Assembly: GCA_030578315.1 (NCBI GenBank)
Contig: JAUQQL010000005.1
Span: 1 to 49,917, forward strand
Source of the DNA: Thermodesulfobacteriota bacterium
Lineage (GTDB): Bacteria > Desulfobacterota > Thermodesulfobacteria > Thermodesulfobacteriales > Thermodesulfobacteriaceae
Direction: 5' to 3'
DNA length: 49,917 nt
Shown: piece by piece, positions 1-7,776 of the stretch
How positions within the stretch are numbered: position 1 is the first letter of the stretch
How the letters are laid out: every line of letters begins with the position of its first letter
Made by a program: the position numbers and the translations under genes
Notes under the pieces: generated by a model
The model's input: the letters and a program-made list of their open reading frames with translations, nothing else
Databases searched by the model: none
What the model was told of the DNA's origin: nothing

Positions 1-174
1 TCCGATCTTAACTAAAGTAGTTAAAATTTTTATTGTAGTTGTTTTTCCAGCTCCGTTTGGTCCTATAAGCCCAAAAATTTCTCCCCTTTTTACAGAAAAA
101 GAAATGTTTTCTAAGGCTATTTTTTTTTCATAAACTTTAGTTAATTTTTTAACTTCTATGACAAAATTATTCAT
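1..174 (-). CDS. ABC transporter ATP-binding protein, N-terminal part (runs off left edge)
   Basis: The reverse strand reads from an ATG at 174 into the left edge, giving 58 residues that begin [18 protein letters not shown] and contain the Walker A loop [10 protein letters not shown]. This is the start of an ABC ATPase. The spacing of the opening strands and the [17 protein letters not shown] wording resemble ABC-2 type exporter ATPases (DrrA/CcmA-like), but the rest lies outside the window, so the substrate is unknown. It begins 15 bases after the stop of the iron-uptake ATPase on the same strand and may be the last part of that transcript, or a separate system placed behind it. Confidence 0.85.
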   Translation of the reverse strand, partial: MNNFVIEVKKLTKVYEKKIALENISFSVKRGEIFGLIGPNGAGKTTTIKILTTLVKIG

Positions 175-189
175 TTTTGTTTTCCAATT

Positions 190-966
190 TCACCTTTCTA
201 CTTTTGGAATTACTAAGTTTGCACCATTATACTTCACTATTTCAACTTCAACTTCGTAAACTTTTTTTAAGATTTCCTCCGTAATAACCTCTTCGGGATA
301 CCCGGTGTGTATTACTTGTCCTTTTTTAATTATTATTATTTTATCAGAAAAGAGACTTGCAAGATTAGGGTCATGGAGAGTTAAAACTGCAGTGAGTTTT
401 CTTTTTTTTACAATTTGTTTGATTGTTTTTAAAATTAATAACTGATTTCTAAAATCAAGATGACTTGTAGGTTCATCTAAAATCATAACCGGGGCATCTT
501 GAGTCAAGGCTCTGGCAATAAGAGTGAGTTGTCTTTCACCTCCACTTATTTTAGTATAAGGAATATCTTTTAAGTGAAAAATTTTAACTACTTCCAGAGC
601 TTCTTCAGCTTTTTGGTAATCTTCTTTTTTAGGAGAAGAAAAAAGGCCGACATAACTTGCTCTTCCCATAAGAACTACTTCAAATACAGTGTAAGGAAAA
701 GGAGGTTCGTGTTCTTGAGGCACTACTGAAAAAAATTTAGCTCTTTTTCTAAAAGAAAGTTGGTCTATTTTTTTTCCATTTATTAATATTTCTCCTTCAT
801 AGTTTTTCCAAATTCCGGTTATACATTTAAAAAGAGTACTTTTGCCTGCTCCATTAGGCCCCAGAATAGTAGTAATTTCTCCTGGATTTGCTGTTAAAGA
901 AATTTTTTTTAAAATTTCTTTTTTTTGTGATTTATGTTTAAAACTTAAGTTTTTGACTTCAAGCAA
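190..966 (-). CDS. FecE/BtuD-type ABC transporter ATPase for iron-complex uptake
   Basis: The 258-residue cytoplasmic ATPase would power import of an iron chelate, heme or cobalamin across the inner membrane with the adjacent FecCD permease. Visible motifs in order are Walker A GPNGAGKST (about residues 36-44), signature ISGGERQLTLIARAL, Walker B VMILDEPTSHLD and the switch histidine in LTLHD. Length is normal for the family. The reading frame opens with TTG at 966, preceded by a GGGGAAGG stretch; no upstream ATG is available. It starts just behind the permease stop. The Fur-like site upstream of the operon favours iron over cobalamin. Confidence 0.9.
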   Translation of the reverse strand: MLEVKNLSFKHKSQKKEILKKISLTANPGEITTILGPNGAGKSTLFKCITGIWKNYEGEILINGKKIDQLSFRKRAKFFSVVPQEHEPPFPYTVFEVVLMGRASYVGLFSSPKKEDYQKAEEALEVVKIFHLKDIPYTKISGGERQLTLIARALTQDAPVMILDEPTSHLDFRNQLLILKTIKQIVKKRKLTAVLTLHDPNLASLFSDKIIIIKKGQVIHTGYPEEVITEEILKKVYEVEVEIVKYNGANLVIPKVER

Positions 967-967
967 C

Positions 968-1969
968 TTACCTTCCCCAAACCTCTTTTCCTTCTTTTTT
1001 CATAAGGTAAATAAAAAATGGTGCGCCTGTAAGAGCAGTTATAATTCCAACTGGTATATCAAAAGTTGTTAATGTTCTTGATAAGGTATCTGCAATAATC
1101 ATGAAAGTTCCTCCTCCACAAAGAGTTAAAGGTAAAAAAATTTTATGTTCAGGTCCTATAAGCATTCTTATAAGATGGGGAACCATAAGTCCTACCCATC
1201 CTATGATTCCACAGACGGAAGTTGCAGTTGCTACAGCCAAGGTTGAAAAAATAATAAAAAGTATTCTTTCTCTTTCCACATCTATTCCAAGCATTTTAGC
1301 TTCTTCTTCTCCCATACTAAGCACATTTAGTCTCCAGCGCATAACATACAAAGGTACTAAGCCTAACAAAATTCCAGGTAAAGACCATTTTAAAGTTTGC
1401 CAGTCTGTAAGACTAAAACTTCCCATAAGCCAGTAAATAATACTTTGAAGTTTATGTGGGTCAACTAGAAATTTAATAATAGACACAAGTGCTGTAAAAA
1501 AAGCAGAAACTATAACCCCGGACAGTACTAGAGAAAGTCTATTTACCTCTCCTTGGGCTTTAGCAATAAAACAAGCTAAAAATACAGCTAAAGTAGCAAA
1601 AATAAAAGCCATAACTTGAACAGGTAAAATTTCCAAAAAACCTATAGTTATAGCACAACCAAAAGCAGCTCCTGCTGAAATTCCAAGGATAAAAGGGTCA
1701 ACAAGGGGATTTCTAAAAATAGCCTGAAGAGTTGCTCCAGCTCCTGAAAGAGAAGCCCCCACTAAAAAAGCCATCAATACTCTTGGAAGTCTTATTTCCC
1801 AGACAATGGCTTTTTCTGGAATATCTCCAAGCTCAAAAAGATGTAATGTTTCATTAAGCAAAATTTTTAAAACCAAAAAAGGTTCTATCTTATAAGCTCC
1901 CAGAAAAATAGATATCCAACCCATAAGAACCGGAGAAATTAAAATTATCAAGATTTTAATATTTTTCAT
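968..1969 (-). CDS. FecCD-family permease of iron-complex ABC transporter
   Basis: This 333-residue polytopic protein has about ten hydrophobic segments and the family wording RLPRVLMAFLVGASLSGAG, NPLVDPFILGISAGAAFG and GWVGLMVPHLIRMLIGPEH, the last being the loop that contacts the ATPase. It forms the inner-membrane channel of a BtuC/FecD-like importer, normally as a homodimer. The ATG at 1969 lies inside the end of the binding-protein gene (14-base overlap), which suggests translational coupling. Family assignment is firm; the transported ligand cannot be read from the sequence. Confidence 0.93.
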   Translation of the reverse strand: MKNIKILIILISPVLMGWISIFLGAYKIEPFLVLKILLNETLHLFELGDIPEKAIVWEIRLPRVLMAFLVGASLSGAGATLQAIFRNPLVDPFILGISAGAAFGCAITIGFLEILPVQVMAFIFATLAVFLACFIAKAQGEVNRLSLVLSGVIVSAFFTALVSIIKFLVDPHKLQSIIYWLMGSFSLTDWQTLKWSLPGILLGLVPLYVMRWRLNVLSMGEEEAKMLGIDVERERILFIIFSTLAVATATSVCGIIGWVGLMVPHLIRMLIGPEHKIFLPLTLCGGGTFMIIADTLSRTLTTFDIPVGIITALTGAPFFIYLMKKEGKEVWGR

Positions 1970-2954
1970 ATTTTTTTACTATATAATAAGATATTCCAAA
2001 AATTTTTTTATAAAAATTATTCACCTCTTTTTCAAAATTTATATCCTTAAAGTATTCAGGATAAGCTTTTATTGCCATGTAAAGAGCAATGGAAGCAAGT
2101 CTAGGAGACCAAGTAGACCAGTGGGGAAGTTTATAAACTTGTCTTTCTCTAACAGCTTTTACAAATCTCCATTGTAAGTTATTGTAAAGCCAATTCTCGT
2201 CATACCCTGCAGAACCCCATATAAAAATTATATCTGGATTCCACTTGATAATTTTTTCTATTGAAACTTCTGCATTTCTTGCATTTATCTCTTTAGCAAC
2301 ATTTAACCCTCCTATAAGCTCTATAATATCGTGAATAACTCCAAGTCTTCCTGATACAGTTGTAGGTTTGCCTCCTATATGGAGCACTTTCTTTCTTTTA
2401 TCGTAAGGAATTTTTGAAATTTTAGAGTTTATAAGATTAAACATCCTATTCATTTCTTTAATAACTTCTTCTGCCCGTTTTTCCTTGCCAAAAAGTTTTC
2501 CATGAAGTCTAATCACTTCATAAAGTTCAGGTAAACTTTCAGGCCATATTGCTATAACTTTAATACCTCTTTTCTCAAGAAAATTTATAACCTCTGTGTT
2601 ATAACTCCAAGTTATAACTACATCGGGATTCAGTTTTAAAATTGCTTCTACATTGACATTTATCCCAGTCCCAACTGTAGGTTTTATCTGCTTTAACTTA
2701 CCAAAAACAAAAGCTCTGTAAAGACTACAATTTTTTTCAGCCCAGTCTGAAACCCCTACAACTTGATCCCAAAGGTTAAGAGCAGGAATAAGCTCATAAG
2801 TAATAACCACAATAGCTCTTTTAACAGGTACAGAAACACTTACCTTTCTTCCAAGTTTATCAGTAACTGTAATAACTGAAGTAAAACCATATTTAATTAA
2901 CCCAAATAAAATTGTTAAAATTACTAAAATTTTATAGAAAGTTCTGTAAACCAC
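1956..2954 (-). CDS. Periplasmic binding protein of iron-complex ABC transporter (BtuF/FecB-like)
   Basis: This 332-residue protein has an N-terminal hydrophobic segment (about residues 8-24, ILVILTILFGLIKYGF) acting as a signal peptide or anchor, then the class III substrate-binding fold. Typical wording includes ITVTDKLGRKVSVSVPVKRAIVV at the start of the mature domain, NVNVEAILKLNPDVVI and VSIEKIIKWNPDIIFIW. It would hand a ligand received from the outer-membrane receptor to the FecCD permease. The frame opens with GTG at 2954, inside the receptor gene (31-base overlap), and overlaps the permease by 14 bases, so the genes are likely coupled. No lipobox cysteine is seen near the N-terminus. 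Confidence 0.9.
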   Translation of the reverse strand: MVYRTFYKILVILTILFGLIKYGFTSVITVTDKLGRKVSVSVPVKRAIVVITYELIPALNLWDQVVGVSDWAEKNCSLYRAFVFGKLKQIKPTVGTGINVNVEAILKLNPDVVITWSYNTEVINFLEKRGIKVIAIWPESLPELYEVIRLHGKLFGKEKRAEEVIKEMNRMFNLINSKISKIPYDKRKKVLHIGGKPTTVSGRLGVIHDIIELIGGLNVAKEINARNAEVSIEKIIKWNPDIIFIWGSAGYDENWLYNNLQWRFVKAVRERQVYKLPHWSTWSPRLASIALYMAIKAYPEYFKDINFEKEVNNFYKKIFGISYYIVKKYEKY

Positions 2955-5134
2955 GATGCTCCTGGTGCTTTATAATAATAGTAATAATCTCTATCAAAAA
3001 TATTATCAAGCCATAAAGAAAAAGTGGTAAATTTATTTAATTGATAAGATATCCTTACATCAATCACAAAATATTCATCATAAGAACCGTAAACCTTTGA
3101 TTTTTTATCTTTATTTTCATCATCTGAATACCATTTATCCATATACCTTCCTACTACATAAGCCGAAAATTTCCCTTTTTTTAGTTCTACTCCCGCATTT
3201 CCCATCCAAAGAGGAAGATAAGTAAGCCTTTTCCCGACAGTTGTTGGTTTTGCCTTATTTTCTAAAACCTTAGAATCTGTATAGGTAAGATTAGCAAAAA
3301 ATTTTAAGCCGAAATCAAATTTTTGCTCAAAACCAGCTTCCCAACCTTTACTTTCAGCCTTTCCAACATTTATTAAATCTTGGTAAGTAGCATTCACTGT
3401 TTTTCTATAAATCAAGTTATCCATTTTGTTGTAAAAAATTGCAAAATTTACTTTCGCTCCCTTCCATAAGTCTTGAGTTACTCCTGCTTCGTAAGAGATT
3501 ACTGTTTCTGGTTTTAATTCTGGGTTTCCTGCATAAGTTATACCTCTTGCAGAGGTCCAAGTTCTATATAATTCATAAATAGTAGGAGCTCTAAAAGCTT
3601 TTCCCACAGAACCTCTTACCGCAGTTTTTTCAAAAGGTTTATATACAATAGCAACTTTTGGATTAAAAGAAGATTCTGAATTCGAAGGATACTTTATAGG
3701 ATAACCTTTACTTCCAACTTGGTTTACATACCCATCATAGGTTTTCCAAAAATCTTGTCTTGCTCCGACATAAAGGGTTAGATCAGGTCTTAACAAAATT
3801 TCATCTTGTATATAAAAAGCATAGGTTTGAGCTTTTCCTTTAGACTGATATTTTAAACTGACAGTAGACTCTTCATCTTTCCAGTTAGTTAAGTATTTCT
3901 CTTTAGTATTAGCATAGTCCCATCTATAAAAAGCTCCAAAAGTCAATAATTGATTATTAAAAATTGGAAGAGTAAATTGTAAATCAGCTGTAAAAGCTTT
4001 TTGAGGAGTATTACTTACATATCCACAATCTTCAGGCTTTGTTCCAGGTGCACATCCCCAAATTCTTGCCTTACTTCCTACAGTTACATACCAATCTTTT
4101 GTTGTATCAAAATAAGATACATTTAACTTTGTTTTAAGTTTTTTAAAAAATTCTGTTTCAAAAAAGGTTCCATAGATATTATTAACCCTTCCTCCAGAAC
4201 CTGAAAGGTAAGAAACTTCGGAAGGATAATAAACAGGAAGTCCTGTTGTAGCATTAACTAAATAAGTATGTGGTTTGTCGTAATTATATTCATAACGATT
4301 TCTCATAAAGGTAAACCTGACCTTGGTTTTCTCACTAAAATCATATTGTGCCTTGATAGTTATTCCATCATCCCACCATCTGTTATCTCCCCCATTTCCA
4401 GTTATATAAGTTGGGTTTCCATATCTGTCATAACTTGGTTTTGCTCCTGTTATTCCTGTAGGAACTTTAGAAGAAGTTACAAAATCTGTAGGATAACCAT
4501 TTGTGTCATGCCTTCCATAACTTATAAAAAAACTAAGATTTTTAACCTTATCTCCGTAGCTAAAATAAGCCCTTTTTAAATCATCCATGGCATCTCCTCT
4601 ATCAAAAGAACTTCCATACCCAGTTTTTAAAACTACTTCTCTTTTTTCTGGCATTTTGGTAATAAAATTTACTACCCCTGCCATGGCATATCCACCATAT
4701 AAAGAAGAAAAAGGTCCCTTAACAACTTCTATCTTTTCCAAATCTTCAGGGAAAAAACCTCCTAATTTAATATTTCCTACATAAGGAGTGTTTAAAACCG
4801 TTCCATCCATAAGAATTAAAGTTCTTTTTTGCTCCCCTAAACCTCTCAAAGTAATAAAAGACAGAGTATCCATTAACCCTTTACTTCTTCTTATCATAAC
4901 TCCAGAAACATCGTTTAAAGCCTCATCAATAGTTTTTGGCTTTTTTACTTCTATTTTTTCTTTACTTACTACATTTACACTTGCAGGAGCCATTCTTACT
5001 TCAACTTCAGTTCTCGTTGCTGTAACGACAACTTCAGGAAGTTCTTTAGCCCTTTTAAATTCTTCAGCCTTAAGTAATTGAATAAACGCAAAAATTAATA
5101 TTAATTGTAAAATAATATAACAAAATTTTTTCAT
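2924..5134 (-). CDS. TonB-dependent outer-membrane receptor
   Basis: This 736-residue protein has a signal peptide (about residues 1-23), a TonB-box-like stretch ELPEVVVTATR near residues 31-41, a plug domain (about 45-155) and a 22-strand barrel-type remainder ending in phenylalanine (ELSIKF), as expected for assembly by BamA. It would take up a scarce ligand, most likely an iron chelate, using TonB energy; tonB, exbB and exbD are not in the window. The ATG at 5134 has the Shine-Dalgarno AAAAGGAGG at 5139-5147. It is the first gene of the receptor, binding protein, permease and ATPase transcript. A Fur-box-like site and a good promoter lie just upstream. The exact ligand is unresolved. Confidence 0.94.
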   Translation of the reverse strand: MKKFCYIILQLILIFAFIQLLKAEEFKRAKELPEVVVTATRTEVEVRMAPASVNVVSKEKIEVKKPKTIDEALNDVSGVMIRRSKGLMDTLSFITLRGLGEQKRTLILMDGTVLNTPYVGNIKLGGFFPEDLEKIEVVKGPFSSLYGGYAMAGVVNFITKMPEKREVVLKTGYGSSFDRGDAMDDLKRAYFSYGDKVKNLSFFISYGRHDTNGYPTDFVTSSKVPTGITGAKPSYDRYGNPTYITGNGGDNRWWDDGITIKAQYDFSEKTKVRFTFMRNRYEYNYDKPHTYLVNATTGLPVYYPSEVSYLSGSGGRVNNIYGTFFETEFFKKLKTKLNVSYFDTTKDWYVTVGSKARIWGCAPGTKPEDCGYVSNTPQKAFTADLQFTLPIFNNQLLTFGAFYRWDYANTKEKYLTNWKDEESTVSLKYQSKGKAQTYAFYIQDEILLRPDLTLYVGARQDFWKTYDGYVNQVGSKGYPIKYPSNSESSFNPKVAIVYKPFEKTAVRGSVGKAFRAPTIYELYRTWTSARGITYAGNPELKPETVISYEAGVTQDLWKGAKVNFAIFYNKMDNLIYRKTVNATYQDLINVGKAESKGWEAGFEQKFDFGLKFFANLTYTDSKVLENKAKPTTVGKRLTYLPLWMGNAGVELKKGKFSAYVVGRYMDKWYSDDENKDKKSKVYGSYDEYFVIDVRISYQLNKFTTFSLWLDNIFDRDYYYYYKAPGASWFTELSIKF

Positions 5135-5164
5135 AAAACCTCCTTTTTAAAATTTTTTAAAAAA

Positions 5165-5194
5165 ATTATATAACATCAATTTGAAATTTGTAAA
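5165..5194 (-). promoter_or_regulatory. Promoter of the TonB-receptor operon
   Basis: On the reverse strand, TTTACA (plus 5189-5194) and TATAAT (plus 5165-5170) are separated by 18 bases, a good vegetative sigma match. The expected start of transcription is near 5158, leaving a leader of about 24 bases containing the Shine-Dalgarno sequence. Confidence 0.65.
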
Positions 5195-5213
5195 GATAAT
5201 GTCATTAATTATC
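5195..5213. promoter_or_regulatory. Fur-box-like operator
   Basis: The 19 bases GATAATGTCATTAATTATC match the classical Fur consensus (GATAATGATAATCATTATC) at 15 of 19 positions. They sit in a wider perfect inverted repeat with 10-base arms, TAAAGATAAT at 5191-5200 and ATTATCTTTA at 5208-5217. The site abuts the -35 element of the receptor operon, a position where a bound repressor would block polymerase. Iron-dependent repression is an inference from this match and the gene content. Confidence 0.6.
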
Positions 5214-5620
5214 TTTAAAATTTTTGAATAGGTAAAAATCTTTATAAAATATTTAAAAAAATAAAAAAGATAAATATGTAAGATTAGCAATTGTTTAGGT
5301 TAATTTTTATTTTGCTTTTTTGTAATTTTTTATTTCTCTTTATCTTTTAAAGCTATTTTTTTAAAAAGTTTGAAAAATTTTAAAGTTAAAAGGTTCGAAG
5401 TTGTATTGGAGAAATGTTTTTTCGTTTACTTTGGTGATTATTTTTATGCTTTTTTTATGGTTACAAGCAGTTTAATCAATGCTTAGTCCTTACGATATAG
5501 TGTTCATTTTATGAGTTATTTTATTACGATATAGCCCGAAAAGCCCCCTCAAAGAGCCACAAATATAAAGAATAAGAAAAGTTTTCTAAATTGTGTTTAC
5601 TTTTGCTTCTTAAAAAATTA
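5214..5620. other. Gene-free AT-rich stretch between ylxR and the receptor promoter
   Basis: No open frame with coding character, tRNA or known riboswitch was seen. The B12-box core GCCACTG was looked for in either direction and is absent. The stretch holds runs of A and T, one short direct repeat (5490-5533) and a GC-richer patch at 5534-5560 (cccgaaaagccccctc). This patch lies downstream of ylxR and might help end that transcript, but it does not fold into a clean terminator by eye. Confidence 0.5.
5490..5533. repeat. Two direct copies of TTACGATATAG, 33 bases apart
   Basis: The 11-mer TTACGATATAG occurs at 5490-5500 and 5523-5533. The distance is three helical turns. Nothing else in the window explains it. 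It could be a paired protein site or decayed repeat DNA. Confidence 0.5.
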
Positions 5621-5866
5621 TCAGCAAGTTTGAATTTTTGATTTATCTAATTTTAATGCTCTATAAAGTTTTTTAAAAAATTTAGGTTTATCTATATAAG
5701 AGAGGCAGTTAGAACACAAATAGGCTCCTCTTCCAGGCTCTTTTTGGTTTTCATCTAAAAAGATGCAGGTTCCTTCTTTAAGACAAAAACGAATCAAAGC
5801 CTTTTTAGGAAATTTACTTTTGCAAAACACGCAGGTTCTTTCTGGAGTATGAAATTTTTTAGGCAC
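5621..5866 (-). CDS. ylxR: YlxR-family RNA-binding protein (RnpM-like)
   Basis: This 81-residue basic protein has the YlxR wording TPERTCVFCKSKFPKKALIRF at the N-terminus and GRGAYLCSNCL in the middle, with two CxxC pairs (CVFC, CSNC). YlxR proteins are small RNA-binding regulators, linked in Bacillus to RNase P. The gene follows nusA with an 8-base overlap and opens with GTG at 5866, so it is probably coupled to nusA. In most bacteria infB comes next; here the operon stops and an empty intergenic stretch follows. Confidence 0.88.
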   Translation of the reverse strand: MPKKFHTPERTCVFCKSKFPKKALIRFCLKEGTCIFLDENQKEPGRGAYLCSNCLSYIDKPKFFKKLYRALKLDKSKIQTC

Positions 5867-7091
5867 TTAATTCTTTTTTTGCTTTTTCTAAAATTTTGTT
5901 AACTTCCTCTAACGGAAGTTTGGTAATTTCTGCAATTCTTTCAGATGGTGTTTCTATTAAGGTTTTTAGGTCTTTAATACTAGCTTCGTAGAGATAGCCT
6001 GCTATTTCGTCAGAAAGACCGGTGATTTTTATAAGTTTTAGAAATTCAGGTTCTTGTCTTCTTAAGTATTGAGTTTCGCTCAATATATCAATTTTCCATC
6101 CTACTAATTTAGAAGCCAGTCTTACATTTTCTCCTTTTTTTCCTATAGCTAAAGAGAGTTGATCATCAGGAACTACAACTTCTAAAGTTCTATTAGCTTC
6201 ATCTACAATTACTTTACTGCACTCTGCAGGGGATAAAGCGTTGTATACGAATTTGGCAGGGTCTGGGTCCCAGGGTACTACATCTATTTTTTCGCCTTTT
6301 AATTCTTCTAAAATTATCCTAATTCTTGCTCCCCTTACTCCTACACAAGCTCCTACAGGATCTATGTTGGGATTGGTGGAATGTACTGCTATTTTAGTTC
6401 TTGAACCTGGTTCTCTAGCTATACTTACGATTTTAACCACTCCTTCTTGAATTTCTGGAACTTCTTTTTCCAAAAGTTTTTTAATAAAAGCTGGATGAGA
6501 CCGAGAAACCCAAATTTGAGGTTCTCTTTGCCGATAAACTTCTATAATTAAAGCCTTTATTCTATCTCCTCTTCTGTAAGTTTCATTGGGAATAGTTTCT
6601 TCTTCTGGTAGTAAAGCTTCAGCTTTTCCTAAAGATAAAATAATACCTTTTTTATTAAAACGATGAACATATCCACTTACAATTTCTCCTAACTTATTTT
6701 TAAATTCTTCATAAATAATTTGTTTTTCTGCCAACTGTAATTTTTGAGAAAAAAGTTGTTTCACAATTTGAGCAGCAATTCTTCCTAAGTCAGTTAGCTC
6801 AATTTTTTCACCTATAATATCACCAATTCTTACATCGGGTGCTAATTTTTTAGCTTCCTCCAAAGAAATTTCGCTTTCTTTATACTTTACTTGGTCAACA
6901 ACTTCTCTTAATCGATAAATTTCTATTTCTCCACTTTCTTCGTTATACTTAACTTCTAACTTGGCTTTTGAGCCTAATCTCTTTTTAGCTGCAGTTTTAA
7001 TACCGTCTAAAAGAGCTTCCACTACTATTTCTTTAGAGAGACCTTTTTCTTTACTCAAAGTTTCTACAATTTTTTTTAGTTCTCGTTGCAT
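5859..7091 (-). CDS. nusA: Transcription termination/antitermination factor NusA
   Basis: This protein of 410 residues has the NusA N-terminal domain (MQRELKKIVETLSKEKG), an S1 domain (GEIVSGYVHRFNKKGIILSLG), tandem KH domains (DPVGACVGVRGARIRIIL and LAIGKKGENVRLASKL) and a short helical tail. It binds RNA polymerase and nascent RNA to control pausing and termination. I chose the ATG at 7091 rather than the TTG at 7106: it gives the family-typical N-terminus and has GGAG nine bases upstream. It lies between rimP (19-base gap) and ylxR (overlap), the usual order. Confidence 0.95.
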   Translation of the reverse strand: MQRELKKIVETLSKEKGLSKEIVVEALLDGIKTAAKKRLGSKAKLEVKYNEESGEIEIYRLREVVDQVKYKESEISLEEAKKLAPDVRIGDIIGEKIELTDLGRIAAQIVKQLFSQKLQLAEKQIIYEEFKNKLGEIVSGYVHRFNKKGIILSLGKAEALLPEEETIPNETYRRGDRIKALIIEVYRQREPQIWVSRSHPAFIKKLLEKEVPEIQEGVVKIVSIAREPGSRTKIAVHSTNPNIDPVGACVGVRGARIRIILEELKGEKIDVVPWDPDPAKFVYNALSPAECSKVIVDEANRTLEVVVPDDQLSLAIGKKGENVRLASKLVGWKIDILSETQYLRRQEPEFLKLIKITGLSDEIAGYLYEASIKDLKTLIETPSERIAEITKLPLEEVNKILEKAKKELSA

Positions 7092-7110
7092 TCTTAAGAA
7101 CTCCAAAAAT

Positions 7111-7584
7111 TTATTTAAAACTAATTTCAGGTTTCAAGTGAGCTTTTTTAATATTATCCAGCAAAATTTCTAAGTCCTTTTCTTCTACTCTTATCTTTAC
7201 TAAGTTTTCCTTAACTCCTAAAAGAATCCCCGTAAAACTTTTTCTTCCAGAAATAGGATTTTTAAGGATAATTTTAACTTTTTCTCCTTTAAATCTTTCA
7301 TAGTCTTCTTTTTTTACTAAAGCTCTTTCAATGCCTGGAGAAGAAACTTCTAAATTGTAAGAGTGATGAATTAAATTTTCTTTATCTAAAATTTTTCCTA
7401 CAAGTTCACTTATTTTAGTACAGTCTCCAATAGTAACTCCTCCTGGTTTATCAATAAAAAGTCTAAGAACCCATCCAGTTCTTTCTCTTCTCCACTCCAA
7501 GTCTACCAATTCCATATTTTTTCGAAGGATAACGGGTTCTAAAAGAGTTTTTAATTTTTCTTTAAGGTTAATTTCAGCTGTCAT
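7111..7584 (-). CDS. rimP: Ribosome maturation factor RimP
   Basis: This 157-residue protein assists 30S subunit maturation. Family marks are ELVDLEWRRERTGWVLRLFIDKPGGVTIGDC, followed by VSSPGIERALVKKEDYERFKGEKV, with the SPGIxRxL motif and a C-terminal SH3-like part. Its ATG at 7584 lies only 13 bases after the 3' end of tRNA-Gly and no Shine-Dalgarno sequence precedes it, the gap being a run of T (plus-strand A). After tRNA processing the message would have almost no leader. Order tRNA, rimP, nusA parallels the metY-rimP-nusA operon of enteric bacteria. Confidence 0.93.
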   Translation of the reverse strand: MTAEINLKEKLKTLLEPVILRKNMELVDLEWRRERTGWVLRLFIDKPGGVTIGDCTKISELVGKILDKENLIHHSYNLEVSSPGIERALVKKEDYERFKGEKVKIILKNPISGRKSFTGILLGVKENLVKIRVEEKDLEILLDNIKKAHLKPEISFK

Positions 7585-7597
7585 AAAAAATAAAAAG

Positions 7598-7669
7598 AGC
7601 GGGCAACGGGATTCGAACCCGCGACCCCCAGCTTGGGAAGCTGGTGCTCTACCTCTGAGCTATGCCCGC
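7598..7669 (-). tRNA. tRNA-Gly (anticodon CCC)
   Basis: The reverse strand folds as a 72-base cloverleaf. The acceptor stem is GCGGGCA/TGCCCGC and the D arm is GCTC/GAGC. The anticodon stem is CCAGC/GCTGG with loop TTCCCAA, so the anticodon is CCC. The T arm is GCGGG-TTCGAAT-CCCGT and the discriminator base is T (U73), normal for glycine. CCA is not encoded. It is the first element of the rimP-nusA-ylxR transcript and would decode GGG, a rare codon in this AT-rich genome. Confidence 0.95.
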
Positions 7670-7693
7670 TTTTTATGTTAAATTTTAAATTTA

Positions 7694-7722
7694 AATATAA
7701 CATTATTCTAAAAAAATGACAA
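7694..7722 (-). promoter_or_regulatory. Promoter of tRNA-Gly/rimP/nusA operon
   Basis: Reverse-strand TTGTCA (plus 7717-7722) and TATATT (plus 7694-7699) are separated by 17 bases. Transcription would start near 7687, about 18 bases before the tRNA. Confidence 0.55.
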
Positions 7723-7750
7723 GGGAATTGTATAAGTACAAGATTTTAAT

Positions 7751-7775
7751 TTACTTTTCTTAAAAAGAAAGGTAA
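7751..7775 (-). terminator. Hairpin just downstream of ldcA
   Basis: TTACTTTTCTT (7751-7761) and AAGAAAGGTAA (7765-7775) pair over 11 positions with one mismatch around a 3-base loop, immediately after the ldcA stop. It is AT-rich and lacks a clear U-run, so termination is only possible. Confidence 0.3.
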
Positions 7776-7776
7776 C

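Noticed and set aside
4268-5081. Plus-strand open frames inside the TonB-receptor gene
   Set aside because: They are opposite-strand shadows with unlikely composition and no ribosome sites.
5135-5620. Cobalamin riboswitch upstream of the BtuB/BtuF-like genes
   Set aside because: No B12-box core (GCCACTG) or the flanking helices could be seen on the reverse strand, and a Fur-like site fits better.
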